From: Bacillota bacterium
GTDB lineage: Bacteria > Bacillota_I > Bacilli_A > Izemoplasmatales > UBA1188
Length of the DNA: 64,000 nucleotides
Direction of reading: 5' to 3'
Assembly (NCBI GenBank): GCA_023410715.1
Contig: JAEYPN010000016.1
Coordinates: forward strand, 1 to 64,000
Shown here piece after piece: positions 43,697 to 52,445 of the stretch. Position 1 is the first letter of the stretch. Each line of letters begins with the position of its first letter. The notes beneath the pieces are model-generated. The model worked only from the letters and a program-made list of their open reading frames with translations, did not search any database and was not told where the DNA came from. A program made the position numbers and the translations under genes.

Positions 43697-44287
43697 TCAC
43701 TTCTTAATGGAAATGGACACGCCATCCCCAATATTATCATAAATTTCTGTAAAGTAGTTATCTAAACTTAATAAAAAGCTTCGATATTCATTTATTTTTC
43801 TAATTAATCCTCTTAGATTTTTCGATAAATCAACTGGATTTTTAACAAGTCCATGAAAAGCTAAATTATCGGAAAAAACAATTCCTTTTGAATCTAGTAA
43901 CCCTTCAAATTTATTAAAAAATTTAGTATATTGCGCTTTAGCCGCATCAATAAATATTAAATCAAATTTTTTCTCTGTTTCATATTCTAATGCATCCATA
44001 AAAACAACCTCAATCCTATCTTCAAGGTTTGTTTTCTTTATATTTTCTAGTGCCAAATCATACATATCTTTATTTCTTTCGATTGTTGTAATATGAATAT
44101 TAGGGTCTAATTTAGCCATACAAATAGCTGAATAGCCAATAGCTGTACCAATTTCTAAAATATTTCTAACATTATTTTTTAAAATTGTTTCTTCCAAGCA
44201 CAAAAGACCATCATCTTTGATGATTGGTACTTTGTTTAATATTCCATATTCTTTTATTTTTAAGATTTCTTCGTCTAAAGTATTCAT
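43697..44287 (-). CDS. trmR: O-methyltransferase TrmR (tRNA 5-hydroxyuridine methyltransferase)
   Basis: A 196-residue catechol-O-methyltransferase-like enzyme matching YrrM/TrmR. Motif I ILEIGTAIGYSAICMA, metal-binding FIDAAKAQY (about 135) and FSDNLAFHG. It converts 5-hydroxyuridine 34, made by TrhP1/P2, to 5-methoxyuridine in tRNAs reading NNU/NNA boxes. The ATG at 44287 is chosen over an upstream TTG at 44317 since family proteins begin with the MNTLDEEILKIKEY-type helix. Confidence 0.92.
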   Translation of the reverse strand: MNTLDEEILKIKEYGILNKVPIIKDDGLLCLEETILKNNVRNILEIGTAIGYSAICMAKLDPNIHITTIERNKDMYDLALENIKKTNLEDRIEVVFMDALEYETEKKFDLIFIDAAKAQYTKFFNKFEGLLDSKGIVFSDNLAFHGLVKNPVDLSKNLRGLIRKINEYRSFLLSLDNYFTEIYDNIGDGVSISIKK

Positions 44288-44326
44288 GATATCACTGGCA
44301 CTATAAAAAAAAGACAAGAGTACTAA

Positions 44327-44668
44327 TTACTCTTTCTCTTCTTCATGATGACAGTCGCAATCTTCACCGCAGCAGCAGTCATCATCACATTCTTCTTCGT
44401 TTTCTTCATCTTCTTCTTCGAAGAATTGGTCTAATACATTTTCTACTAATTCCCATTCTTCATCAGTTTCGATGGCATATAATTTACCTTGGCCATCATC
44501 TTTTGGATCAAAAGCTGCAGCGTAATATTCTCCATCTTCTTCGCCTTTTACAGTGTAAACAACATATGCTTTTCCAGTTTCATCTGATTCAAATGTAAGT
44601 ACGATTTCGCACTCAACTTCTTTACCATTTTCATCAGTAACGATTAATAATTCTCTTTCTTCACTCAT
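44327..44668 (-). CDS. YrzB-like DUF1292 protein with acidic Cys/His-rich tail
   Basis: A 113-residue DUF1292 protein in the place of Bacillus yrzB. Residues 1-88 have the family pattern (LLIVTDENGKEVECEIVLTF, GKLYAIETDEEWELVENVL). The last 30 residues are unusual: an acidic run followed by CDDDCCCGEDCDCHH, six cysteines and two histidines, then EEEKE. Ordinary members end in acidic residues without cysteines. The tail could bind zinc, copper or a cluster. Function of the family is unknown. Confidence 0.88.
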   Translation of the reverse strand: MSEERELLIVTDENGKEVECEIVLTFESDETGKAYVVYTVKGEEDGEYYAAAFDPKDDGQGKLYAIETDEEWELVENVLDQFFEEEDEENEEECDDDCCCGEDCDCHHEEEKE

Positions 44669-44670
44669 GG

Positions 44671-45096
44671 TTAATCCTTCTTTCTTTTTTTATCTAAATA
44701 GTCTTGCAGAATCAGAACAGCTGCCATTGTATCAATGCTTACCTTTTTCGTCTTTCTACTCATATTTGCCATATTCATTGTGTTTAATGCCTGTCTAGTT
44801 GTTAGACGTTCATCAAGCATAATTATTGGAATGTTCACTCTTTTTTCTAACATCTCTTTGAACTTTAAACAGATCTTTCCTTGTTCACCGATTGAACCGT
44901 CCATATTACGTGGGAGTCCTAAAACAATTTCTCCTACTTTATTATTATCGACTATATTTACAATATAGTCAAGCGGAATGTTAAAATTCTTATCTTTGAA
45001 TTTAACAGTTTCGACACCAGATGCCAAATATTCCGAAATATCGCTCATTGCGACGCCACAAGAGGCGTTTCCTAGGTCAAGTCCAATTATGCGCAT
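44671..45096 (-). CDS. ruvX: Holliday junction resolvase-like RuvX/YqgF
   Basis: A 141-residue RNase H-fold protein: GLDLGNASCGVAMSD (catalytic Asp6 region), IVLGLPRNMDGSIGEQG, and MLDERLTTRQA (Glu) with IDTMAAVLILQDYLD (Asp). YqgF is involved in pre-16S rRNA 5' maturation in E. coli. It overlaps the alaS stop by ten bases and ends two bases before the DUF1292 gene. Confidence 0.95.
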   Translation of the reverse strand: MRIIGLDLGNASCGVAMSDISEYLASGVETVKFKDKNFNIPLDYIVNIVDNNKVGEIVLGLPRNMDGSIGEQGKICLKFKEMLEKRVNIPIIMLDERLTTRQALNTMNMANMSRKTKKVSIDTMAAVLILQDYLDKKRKKD

Positions 45097-47717
45097 AACA
45101 TTTTCCTAACTACGTCTAGTGCTTCATTAACTTTTGTTAAATCTTTTCCACCAGCTTGGGCTAAGTCACGTTTCCCGCCACCATTACCGCCTGCAACTTG
45201 AGCGGCAGCCTTAACTAAAGCAAGCGCATCAGTATTACCATCTGTTTTACATACAAAGGTAATTCTATCACCTTTAGTGCTGCATAAGAATATTATACCC
45301 TTATTACTCTTATCATGCAAATATTCAGCAAGTGGTTTTAACATATTTCCATCTATATCTACTAAAGCTACACACGTCTTATTTTTAATTAATGGTAAGT
45401 ATTCTTTAAAACCAGCTAGTGATTTTTCTTCTTTTAGACGGTTATATTCTTTTTCAAGCGTTTTAATTTCTTCTTTTAACAATTGATACTTTTCTTGTAA
45501 ATTTAATAAGTCTTGATAAGATCCTAAAACCTGAGGGTTTTCTTCATGATTAAATACTAAATTAATGCCTTCTAAAAGAGCTTTTTCTTTAACCATTTCA
45601 CCTTTTTCTATCATTGTATCAATATCTTTAATTGTGTTCTTACCATATTCTAAAATATTATCCACATTTTTATTAGTTACACCAGTAATTCTATAGATTC
45701 CTGAGCCTTTTGACTCAACTGATACAATAGCGAAACGACCAATTTTAGATACGTCATCAACATGGGTTCCCCCACATAGGTCTTTAGTTACACCTAAATC
45801 AACAACTCTAACTAATGATGAATATTTTTCACCAAACTCAGCGACAGCTCCAAGGTCAACTGCCTCATTTACGCTCATAACTGAAGTCTTACCTTTATAA
45901 CCCTTACTTATTATCTCATTAACTTTTTTTTCAATTCTCAAAATTTCTTCTTTTGTTAATAATTCAAAATGGTTGAAGTCAAAACGTAAAGCCTTGCTTG
46001 TAACTTGTGAACCTTGTTGAGAAACATGAGATCCAAGTTCATCACGCAAAACTTTAAACATTATGTGCGTCGCAGAATGGTTATATCTTGTTAATTCTCT
46101 TTCTTCTACATTTATCTTTAAGTTATATAATTCATTTAAAATTAAATCACCTTCAACATTTTCAATTTCATGTAAATGTTGACCATTTGGTAACTTAATC
46201 ACATTTTTAACATCAGCCTTAAAAAAATCAGAGAAAATTTTCCCGGTATCAGCTACTTGCCCACCACTTTCAGCGTAAAATGGCGTTTTATCAAATACTA
46301 AACCACCATCAAATATTTTAATAAGCTTGCCAACTGCAAAACTATCTTCATAACCAACAAATACTGATGATTCTTTATAGTTCATGTATTCTTCATTTTG
46401 TTTACTCATACTGCTTATATCAAGACGAGCATCGCGAGCTCTTTTCTTTTGTAAAGCCATTTCCTTATTAAAACCCTCTACGTCAACAGTTGCGTTCTTT
46501 TCGCTTGCATATTCAATTGTTAGTTCAATAGGAAAGCCATAAGTATCATATAAAGTAAAGGCATCTTCACCACTAATTTTATTATCTTTAGTGTTTTCTA
46601 TGATACTCAAGAATTTCTTTTCGCCTTGAGCCAAAGTTTCTAAGAATTTAATTTCTTCTTGACTTACAACCTTTTTAACAATTGCCTTTCTTTCGTCTAA
46701 GTATGGATAATAGTCATGCATTACATTAACTACTGTATCAACTAAATCAGCTAAGAATGGACGACTTATATTTAATGCTTTTCCATGTTTTACTGCTCTA
46801 CGTAATAATCTTCTAAGTACATATCCACGGCCTTCATTTGAAAGAAGCGCCCCATCTGATATAGCAAATGTTAAAGTTCTTAAATGGTCAGCAATAACCT
46901 TAAAAGCTTTTTGTCCATGATATTTAATTCCACTTATTTTTTCAATTTCATTAATAATTGGCATGAATAAATCTGTTTCAAAGTTAGTTTCAGTTTCTTG
47001 TAAAACAGAAGCCATTCTCTCTAATCCCATACCTGTGTCAATATTTTTATGTGGTAATTCTTTATACATTGAACGGTCAACTTTTGGATCAGCGTTAAAT
47101 TGTGAAAATACAATATTCCAAATCTCAATAAAACGATCATTTTCAATATCATCTTTGATATAATCTGGTGTTGCATTACCAAACTTATCACCACGATCAA
47201 AGAATATTTCGGTATCTGGTCCTGATGGTCCTTCACCAATTTCCCAAAAATTATTAAATGTTCTAATTAAATGACTTTCAGGAACACCCAATTTAAGCCA
47301 TAAATTATATGTTTCCTCATCATCAGGATAAACAGTAAAATATAAACGGTTAACATCAAAATCAAACCATTTTGGTGAGGTTAATAATTCATATGCCCAA
47401 GTGATGGCTTCAGTTCTAAAATAATCGCCAATTGAAAAGTTACCAAGCATTTCAAAAAAAGTATGATGACGGGCAGTTACCCCAACATTTTCAATATCAT
47501 TTGTTCTAATGCATTTTTGCGCATTACAAATTCTTGGATTTTCAGGAATAATTGATCCATCAAAATATTTTTTTAAAGCTGCTACACCAGCATTCATCCA
47601 TAACAAGGTTTTATCATTGCTTGGTACTAATGATACACTTTGATAAACACTATGACCTTTTTCTTTGAAAAAAGTAAGCCACATATTTCTTATTTCGCTA
47701 CCTGTTAATTTTTTCAT
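45087..47717 (-). CDS. alaS: Alanyl-tRNA synthetase
   Basis: An 876-residue full-length AlaRS: class II core (RNMWLTFFKEKGH, LLWMNAGVAALKKYF, ICNAQKCIRTNDIENVG), the editing domain with HSATHIMFKVLRDELG and CGGTHVDDVSKIG (zinc site His/Cys), and the C-Ala domain with GGNGGGKRDLAQAGGKD at the end. It is controlled by the T-box leader upstream and heads an operon of nine genes reaching to mtnN. The mltG gene, normally in this cluster, is absent. Confidence 0.97.
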   Translation of the reverse strand: MKKLTGSEIRNMWLTFFKEKGHSVYQSVSLVPSNDKTLLWMNAGVAALKKYFDGSIIPENPRICNAQKCIRTNDIENVGVTARHHTFFEMLGNFSIGDYFRTEAITWAYELLTSPKWFDFDVNRLYFTVYPDDEETYNLWLKLGVPESHLIRTFNNFWEIGEGPSGPDTEIFFDRGDKFGNATPDYIKDDIENDRFIEIWNIVFSQFNADPKVDRSMYKELPHKNIDTGMGLERMASVLQETETNFETDLFMPIINEIEKISGIKYHGQKAFKVIADHLRTLTFAISDGALLSNEGRGYVLRRLLRRAVKHGKALNISRPFLADLVDTVVNVMHDYYPYLDERKAIVKKVVSQEEIKFLETLAQGEKKFLSIIENTKDNKISGEDAFTLYDTYGFPIELTIEYASEKNATVDVEGFNKEMALQKKRARDARLDISSMSKQNEEYMNYKESSVFVGYEDSFAVGKLIKIFDGGLVFDKTPFYAESGGQVADTGKIFSDFFKADVKNVIKLPNGQHLHEIENVEGDLILNELYNLKINVEERELTRYNHSATHIMFKVLRDELGSHVSQQGSQVTSKALRFDFNHFELLTKEEILRIEKKVNEIISKGYKGKTSVMSVNEAVDLGAVAEFGEKYSSLVRVVDLGVTKDLCGGTHVDDVSKIGRFAIVSVESKGSGIYRITGVTNKNVDNILEYGKNTIKDIDTMIEKGEMVKEKALLEGINLVFNHEENPQVLGSYQDLLNLQEKYQLLKEEIKTLEKEYNRLKEEKSLAGFKEYLPLIKNKTCVALVDIDGNMLKPLAEYLHDKSNKGIIFLCSTKGDRITFVCKTDGNTDALALVKAAAQVAGGNGGGKRDLAQAGGKDLTKVNEALDVVRKMLCA

Positions 47718-47728
47718 AAATTCCTCCT

Positions 47729-47760
47729 AAAAAAATCGCCCTTAAAATAACTTAAGGACG
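47729..47760 (-). terminator. T-box regulated terminator of alaS
   Basis: CGTCCTTAA (47760-47752) pairs with TTAAGGGCG (47745-47737) with one G-T pair, followed by seven T residues. Its 5' arm overlaps the sequences that form the antiterminator. Confidence 0.9.
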
Positions 47761-47939
47761 AAACAAATTTCCGCGGTACCACCTTTGTTCTAGATTAACT
47801 AGCACTTTAAACTTTTAACGCAAGTTATACGGGAATAATCCATCTTGCAAGGAGCTTCAATATACACTATTTGTCTAGTTTCCATCCTCCTAGACTCTCT
47901 ATAAAACGTCATATATTTACTAATCTTGTTCATTGATTT
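47729..47939 (-). promoter_or_regulatory. Alanine T-box riboswitch leader
   Basis: The leader carries the conserved T-box sequence AAGGTGGTACCGCGG (47785-47771 on the minus strand), a stem I region and a terminator. The specifier codon is GCT (47855-47853), following the usual GAA, and reads alanine. Uncharged tRNA-Ala would favour the antiterminator and switch on alaS and the genes behind it. Confidence 0.93.
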
Positions 47940-47945
47940 GCTATT

Positions 47946-47974
47946 ATTATATTATATTAAAAATTAAATATCAA
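47946..47974 (-). promoter_or_regulatory. Sigma-A promoter of the alaS operon
   Basis: Minus strand TTGATA (47974-47969), 17-base spacer, TATAAT (47951-47946), placing the transcript start near 47939, just ahead of T-box stem I. Confidence 0.8.
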
Positions 47975-47988
47975 GTAAAGTATTTATT

Positions 47989-48414
47989 TTAATTGTTGTT
48001 TTTCAACATTTTTACACTTAATAAGTAAATGGCACCTATAAATGATAAAATACCTCTAATAGTTGGTCCAATTCCTAAATTAAATAAACTTCCTACAGCT
48101 TCTAAGTTATTAGCACTTAAAAAAATTTGAGTTGTAAATAATTCTAATATTGAAGCGATTAAGAAAATAAAGATACCAAGATAAAAGCCTAAATCACCTT
48201 TTAATAAATATATCGCTACTACTGCTAGTATTGGTAAAAGCCATGTAACAAATAAAACAACATTAAAAGTATATCCATCTTTTCCAAATACCACACTTAA
48301 ACCCGAGATATATGTTTTAACATATGCATTAAAATCTATCGCATTTAGAAATATTGTTAATAAAGATATAACTGAGATAATTAAAGTAATTTCTTTATAT
48401 TTTTCCTTTAGCAT
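47989..48414 (-). CDS. Four-helix membrane protein, paralogue of the 12858 gene
   Basis: A 141-residue protein with four hydrophobic helices (about 8-27, 49-70, 74-97 and 112-137). The loop ISGLSVVFGKDGY and the second helix LLPILAVVAIYLL correspond to SGIKMIFGYTKE and LLPILGIIVIVL of the 12858-13379 protein. No known domain. It lies 13 bases after the DUF362 gene and is probably expressed with it. Function unknown. Confidence 0.7.
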   Translation of the reverse strand: MLKEKYKEITLIISVISLLTIFLNAIDFNAYVKTYISGLSVVFGKDGYTFNVVLFVTWLLPILAVVAIYLLKGDLGFYLGIFIFLIASILELFTTQIFLSANNLEAVGSLFNLGIGPTIRGILSFIGAIYLLSVKMLKNNN

Positions 48415-48427
48415 TTAATTACCCTCT

Positions 48428-49306
48428 TTAAATTTCTACCAAGATATAATCGGTTCTACCGAGCCCTAATCTTTCTGCTTCATTTATTGTATGAATACCA
48501 TGTCTTGTTTCTATCCGTTCAATTAAATGTTTTTTACCTGGATCACTAGATGCATAAACTAAATCTACACACGCTTTATCTAATGCAACAGGATCAAGTG
48601 AACTTAAAATACCGATATCAGCCATTCTTGGTTCAGCTGGTGATGGACTACAATCACAGTCAACTGATAAACGGTTCGCTACATTAACATAAACCATGTT
48701 TTCTTTAAATTTACTTATTACGCTTTCACATGCTTCTGCCATTGACTCTAAAAAAATGTCTTGATGAGGAATATTATTCCATAAAATATTTGGATCTGTA
48801 ACTTTTCCACCAGAATGAATCCATGACTTACCACGACTTGAGGCCATACCAATCGCAATATTTTTTAATGCTCCACCAAATCCGCCCATTTCATGGCCTT
48901 TAAAGTGCGATAACACTAAAATAGAATCATAATTAAGTAAATTTTTACCGACATAGTTAATGCCACCAAGATGTTTTCCACCTGTTACATTGATAGTGAT
49001 GTCTCCATCTTCATCCATAATATCAACATCGGCTATGTCATAAAAGCCATGGTCTTTAATTGTTTTTTTATGGTCATCTGTTGTATTTCTTTTGCCAGGA
49101 TAAGCTGTATTACATTCAATGATTGTTCCATTTAATTTTTTTACTAATTCTTCAATAAATTCAGGGTGTAAATAGTTATTTCCACCTGCTTCACCTGTTG
49201 AAATTTTTATTCCAACTTTTCCAGACAAATTCCTATTTAAGCAATCAAAAATTTTTACTAATGATTCACTTGTAATCTCTTTACTAAAATAAACAATTGG
49301 TCTCAT
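48428..49306 (-). CDS. DUF362 domain protein
   Basis: A 292-residue protein of the DUF362 family: KVGIKISTGEAGGNNYLHPEF (start of domain, quoted in part), CNTAYPGKRNTTDDH, ILVLSHFKGHEMGGFGGALK and a Cys pair in VDCDCSPSPAEP. Many DUF362 proteins have ferredoxin-like additions, but here there is no separate 4Fe-4S motif beyond the CDC pair. Function unknown; annotated elsewhere as a putative Fe-S or aldo-keto associated protein without evidence. Confidence 0.85.
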   Translation of the reverse strand: MRPIVYFSKEITSESLVKIFDCLNRNLSGKVGIKISTGEAGGNNYLHPEFIEELVKKLNGTIIECNTAYPGKRNTTDDHKKTIKDHGFYDIADVDIMDEDGDITINVTGGKHLGGINYVGKNLLNYDSILVLSHFKGHEMGGFGGALKNIAIGMASSRGKSWIHSGGKVTDPNILWNNIPHQDIFLESMAEACESVISKFKENMVYVNVANRLSVDCDCSPSPAEPRMADIGILSSLDPVALDKACVDLVYASSDPGKKHLIERIETRHGIHTINEAERLGLGRTDYILVEI

Positions 49307-49648
49307 TTTTTTCCCTCTTAATAACTTTATTTTATACTTTTATTTTACCATACTTTTGCTATAATTATAAAATTAACGCAAATTTATTATAAAAAATTAT
49401 TTTTGTAGATAAAAAAGTAGTATTAGCATACTATAACACTTATGAAAAATTACTTTTGGTTTTGTAATATATAATTTTACTACAAAATTATTTGTTAAAT
49501 TTTAAAATGTTAGAAAATTGTTAAAAATAAAATATACAAAGCCTTGACATTTTCTCCATTTGTTTTGTATACTATTGTAAATCTGTATAAATTCATTAAA
49601 TTTTGATGTTATTAAGGGGAATTAAATAAAAAAGGGAGGAAAAAATTA
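49307..49648. other. Intergenic region before the DUF975 gene
   Basis: 342 AT-rich bases without a gene. It holds the strong promoter at 49544-49573 and, farther up, a small hairpin (TAGTAT-TAGC-ATACTA near 49420) and a second partly complementary pair (TTTTGTA and TACAAAA near 49460-49490) that could be operator sites. Nothing else recognised. Confidence 0.5.
49544..49573 (+). promoter_or_regulatory. Sigma-A promoter of the DUF975 gene
   Basis: Consensus TTGACA (49544-49549), 18-base spacer, TATACT (49568-49573). Leader of about 70 bases. One of only two exact TTGACA boxes I noticed in the window. Confidence 0.75.
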
Positions 49649-50245
49649 ATGAATACACAAATTATCAAAGATGAAGCAAAAGATGCTTTAGTTGGTAGTC
49701 GTTTAATGATGCTTCTAGTTCTTATCGTCTTTTCAGCTATTAATCTAGTTTTAGAGAGATTTTATATCGGCCTTCTGCTTTTGCCTATATTTACTGCCGG
49801 TTTTTATTTGGTTAATAAGGAACTTTTACTTGATGGTCGTGTTGATTTTGGAAAATTATTTTACTATTTTCGTAATTTAAAACATGCACTAAAATTATTT
49901 GGTGTTACAATACTTACAGCACTAATAGTTACTTTAGGCTGTCTTTTGTTTATTATTCCAGGAATTATATTTTCCTTTCGATATTCCCAAGCTTTGCTTA
50001 TTATGGCTGATAATCCAGATATTGGAATTATTGAGGCAATGATAGAGAGTAAAGAATTAATGTATGGTCATAAAATGGAATACTTTCTTTTTGGCTTAAG
50101 TTTTATTGGCCATATTTTACTAGGAATAATTACTCTTGGTATATATCTTCTTTATATTATGCCTTATATAGTCGCATCAAATTATAACTATTATCTTCAC
50201 TTAACTCATCAAAATGAAGACGATGATACAACTTACGAATACTAA
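49649..50245 (+). CDS. DUF975 family membrane protein
   Basis: A 198-residue membrane protein: helices at about 20-55, 80-105 and 145-175. It shows the DUF975 hallmarks LFIIPGIIFSFRYSQALLIMADNPDIG (quoted shorter: LFIIPGIIFSFRYSQ, then MADNPDIG), an ESKELMYGHKMEYF segment and LLGIITLGIYLLYIMPY. An acidic tail ends the protein. GGGAGG precedes the ATG. Function of the family unknown. Confidence 0.85.
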   Translation: MNTQIIKDEAKDALVGSRLMMLLVLIVFSAINLVLERFYIGLLLLPIFTAGFYLVNKELLLDGRVDFGKLFYYFRNLKHALKLFGVTILTALIVTLGCLLFIIPGIIFSFRYSQALLIMADNPDIGIIEAMIESKELMYGHKMEYFLFGLSFIGHILLGIITLGIYLLYIMPYIVASNYNYYLHLTHQNEDDDTTYEY

Positions 50246-50269
50246 CCACGTAAAATAACGTGGTTTTTT
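50246..50269 (+). terminator. Terminator of the DUF975 gene
   Basis: CCACGT and ACGTGG pair around AAAATA, followed by six T residues, directly past the stop. Confidence 0.9.
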
Positions 50270-50320
50270 ATTAACTAAATTATTATCTTTAAGGCTCTTA
50301 AGGTTTGTATGATAGCAACT

Positions 50321-50357
50321 AAAAAAGTAAGAATTTTTTGTTATTTCTTACTTTTTT
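50321..50357. terminator. Terminator of the GH2 gene at 50362
   Basis: AAAAAAGTAAGAA (50321-50333) and TTCTTACTTTTTT (50345-50357) form a perfect 13-bp stem. It lies four bases past the glycosidase stop and could work in both directions. Confidence 0.88.
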
Positions 50358-50361
50358 GTTT

Positions 50362-52341
50362 TTATTCATTAATAATATATGTATCTGTTTTAACTTTATT
50401 ATGTTTAAAATATCCAACAACCTTAAATTCTTGTCTTGACTTAGTTACTTTAATATCCTTAAATTCAAAAACAACATTTATATCAGTTGGTGAATCTAAT
50501 ACTTCTAAAAGTTTATCATTTTCAAAAAGTTCTAAACGACACGCATTACTATAAACCTTAATATTAATTTGATCCTTTAACCTTACAGTAAATCGTTTAG
50601 ATGTTATGTGTAGGACATCTTTTTTAGACCAAGTTGCTTGATATAAATAAAAGACATCTTTTCTAAGTTTACGATCGCGCGTTACTAACCCTTTATCATT
50701 ATGAAATGGATTTTCTCCTTCAAGACGAGATGCGACCGCAAAATCAAATAAAATCCAAATTGCTGTATAAATGAAATATGGACGATTAATTATTTGCTGC
50801 AAATATCTTTCGTGAAATATATTTGCAAATTCTTCATCATGAATTCTTCCTCCAGTTCCAACATTTGTTGTTAAGAAAGGTTCTTCACTATGATGGAAAG
50901 GATTATTACCTACTCCATATTCGCCAACCGCAAAATAGTGTTTAGCATCATTTAGATGGTAATTATCAAGACATTTACCAAAGTCTTCAATCTTACCACT
51001 ATACCATCCTTTATATTGATTTAAAGCAATAAAATCACTAGTCCAATCACTTGTTTTGTTATCTTTAAATGTTGGGTCATGCGCAGTAAAACCAATATAA
51101 CGGGTAGAATCAATCTTTTTTGCATATTCATAAAATTCTTTAACCCATTTTATGCCTAGGGCACTAGAATATCCTTCTTGTGGATCAGCGACCTTTAAGT
51201 GCGAACAGCTAAGCTCGTTACATATGCCATAAAAGATGATTGACGGATGATTATAGTTACTTTTTAGCATGTCCTTTAAAGCACTCTTAATCGCATCATG
51301 GTATTTTTTTGAGGCTTTAGGACCAGAATGATTAACCCATGGTATTTCTGTTTGGACAACTAGTCCTAACTTATCACATAATTTATAAGCTTCTTCATCA
51401 TGAGGATAATGCGCTAAGCGTACAAAATTACAGCCTAATTCGTTAATTACTTTATAGTCAGAAACAAAATCTTCTTTAGTCATCGCTGTCATTTTTTGAT
51501 AAGTATCCTGATGCATCGCAACGCCACGCAAAGGATATGACTTACCATTTAAGAAGAAGCCTTTTTCATGATCAAGTGAAAAAAATCTTAAACCAACGTT
51601 TCCCTTTGCCTCATCAATTACTTGGTCACCTTTTTTAAGTGTTAATTTAATGCTATATAAGAATGGATCATCTAAACCATTCCATAAATGAGGGTTATTA
51701 ACATTTAATTTTGCATTAATTTTTTTATTCTTATTTAAAACGATTTTTTTCGTCTTTACAAGCTTTTTATTATCAAATAGTTCAATTATCAATTGGTACT
51801 CTTGACTTTCTTCTAGATTTAAAATAGCAGTCTTAATCCTTAAACTTGCTTTATCATGATTAACATTATCTAAAGATACAATAAATCTTTCAAGAGGGTA
51901 ATCAATAGGACTAAAATAAGCATCGCTAAACTTAAATAAATAAACATTGCCATAAAGGCCATTATTAAAGTTAAAATCAGCAGAAAGGGGAATTAAATCA
52001 GGATTAAAACTGTTATCACAAATAACGGTAATTTTATTTTTTCCTTCTTTTAAATATTTACTGATCTCAAATGAAAATGGTGTATAGCCACCATAATACT
52101 TTTTAACTAGCTTATAGTTAATTAAAACTCTACTTTGTTGGCCAGCTTTAGAAAAATATAAATAAGACTTTTTAAAAAGGTCTTCTTTATTTACACTGAC
52201 ATCTTTAGTGTAATAAGTGATTCCTCTAAACATATTATCACTTACTCCATCAAGAACATTACAAGTATGTGGTAAAGATACCTTTATAAAGTTCTTGTTA
52301 TCCTTACTGAAAAGCCAGTCACGATTAAAATTAATTCTCAA
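50362..52341 (-). CDS. GH2 family glycosidase (beta-galactosidase/glucuronidase type)
   Basis: A 659-residue cytoplasmic GH2 enzyme of the short beta-galactosidase/beta-glucuronidase type. N-terminal jelly roll (NRDWLFSKDNKNFIKVSLPH), immunoglobulin domain and TIM barrel with FFLNGKSYPLRGVAMHQD and CNFVRLAHYPHDEEAY. Acid/base Glu in GICNELSC (about 375) and nucleophile Glu in AVGEYGVGN (about 474). The exact sugar is undetermined. TTG at 52341 preceded by AAGGTGAG is the best start; a TTG at 52356 has no ribosome site. Separate from the mannoside island. Confidence 0.88.
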   Translation of the reverse strand: MRINFNRDWLFSKDNKNFIKVSLPHTCNVLDGVSDNMFRGITYYTKDVSVNKEDLFKKSYLYFSKAGQQSRVLINYKLVKKYYGGYTPFSFEISKYLKEGKNKITVICDNSFNPDLIPLSADFNFNNGLYGNVYLFKFSDAYFSPIDYPLERFIVSLDNVNHDKASLRIKTAILNLEESQEYQLIIELFDNKKLVKTKKIVLNKNKKINAKLNVNNPHLWNGLDDPFLYSIKLTLKKGDQVIDEAKGNVGLRFFSLDHEKGFFLNGKSYPLRGVAMHQDTYQKMTAMTKEDFVSDYKVINELGCNFVRLAHYPHDEEAYKLCDKLGLVVQTEIPWVNHSGPKASKKYHDAIKSALKDMLKSNYNHPSIIFYGICNELSCSHLKVADPQEGYSSALGIKWVKEFYEYAKKIDSTRYIGFTAHDPTFKDNKTSDWTSDFIALNQYKGWYSGKIEDFGKCLDNYHLNDAKHYFAVGEYGVGNNPFHHSEEPFLTTNVGTGGRIHDEEFANIFHERYLQQIINRPYFIYTAIWILFDFAVASRLEGENPFHNDKGLVTRDRKLRKDVFYLYQATWSKKDVLHITSKRFTVRLKDQINIKVYSNACRLELFENDKLLEVLDSPTDINVVFEFKDIKVTKSRQEFKVVGYFKHNKVKTDTYIINE

Positions 52342-52445
52342 ATCTCTCACCTTCAATTTTCATATATCTACTAGCATTATAACAAATATTTTAAATATGG
52401 ATTTAAACAATTGAAGTTGATTTTTAAAAATATTATATATCCGGT

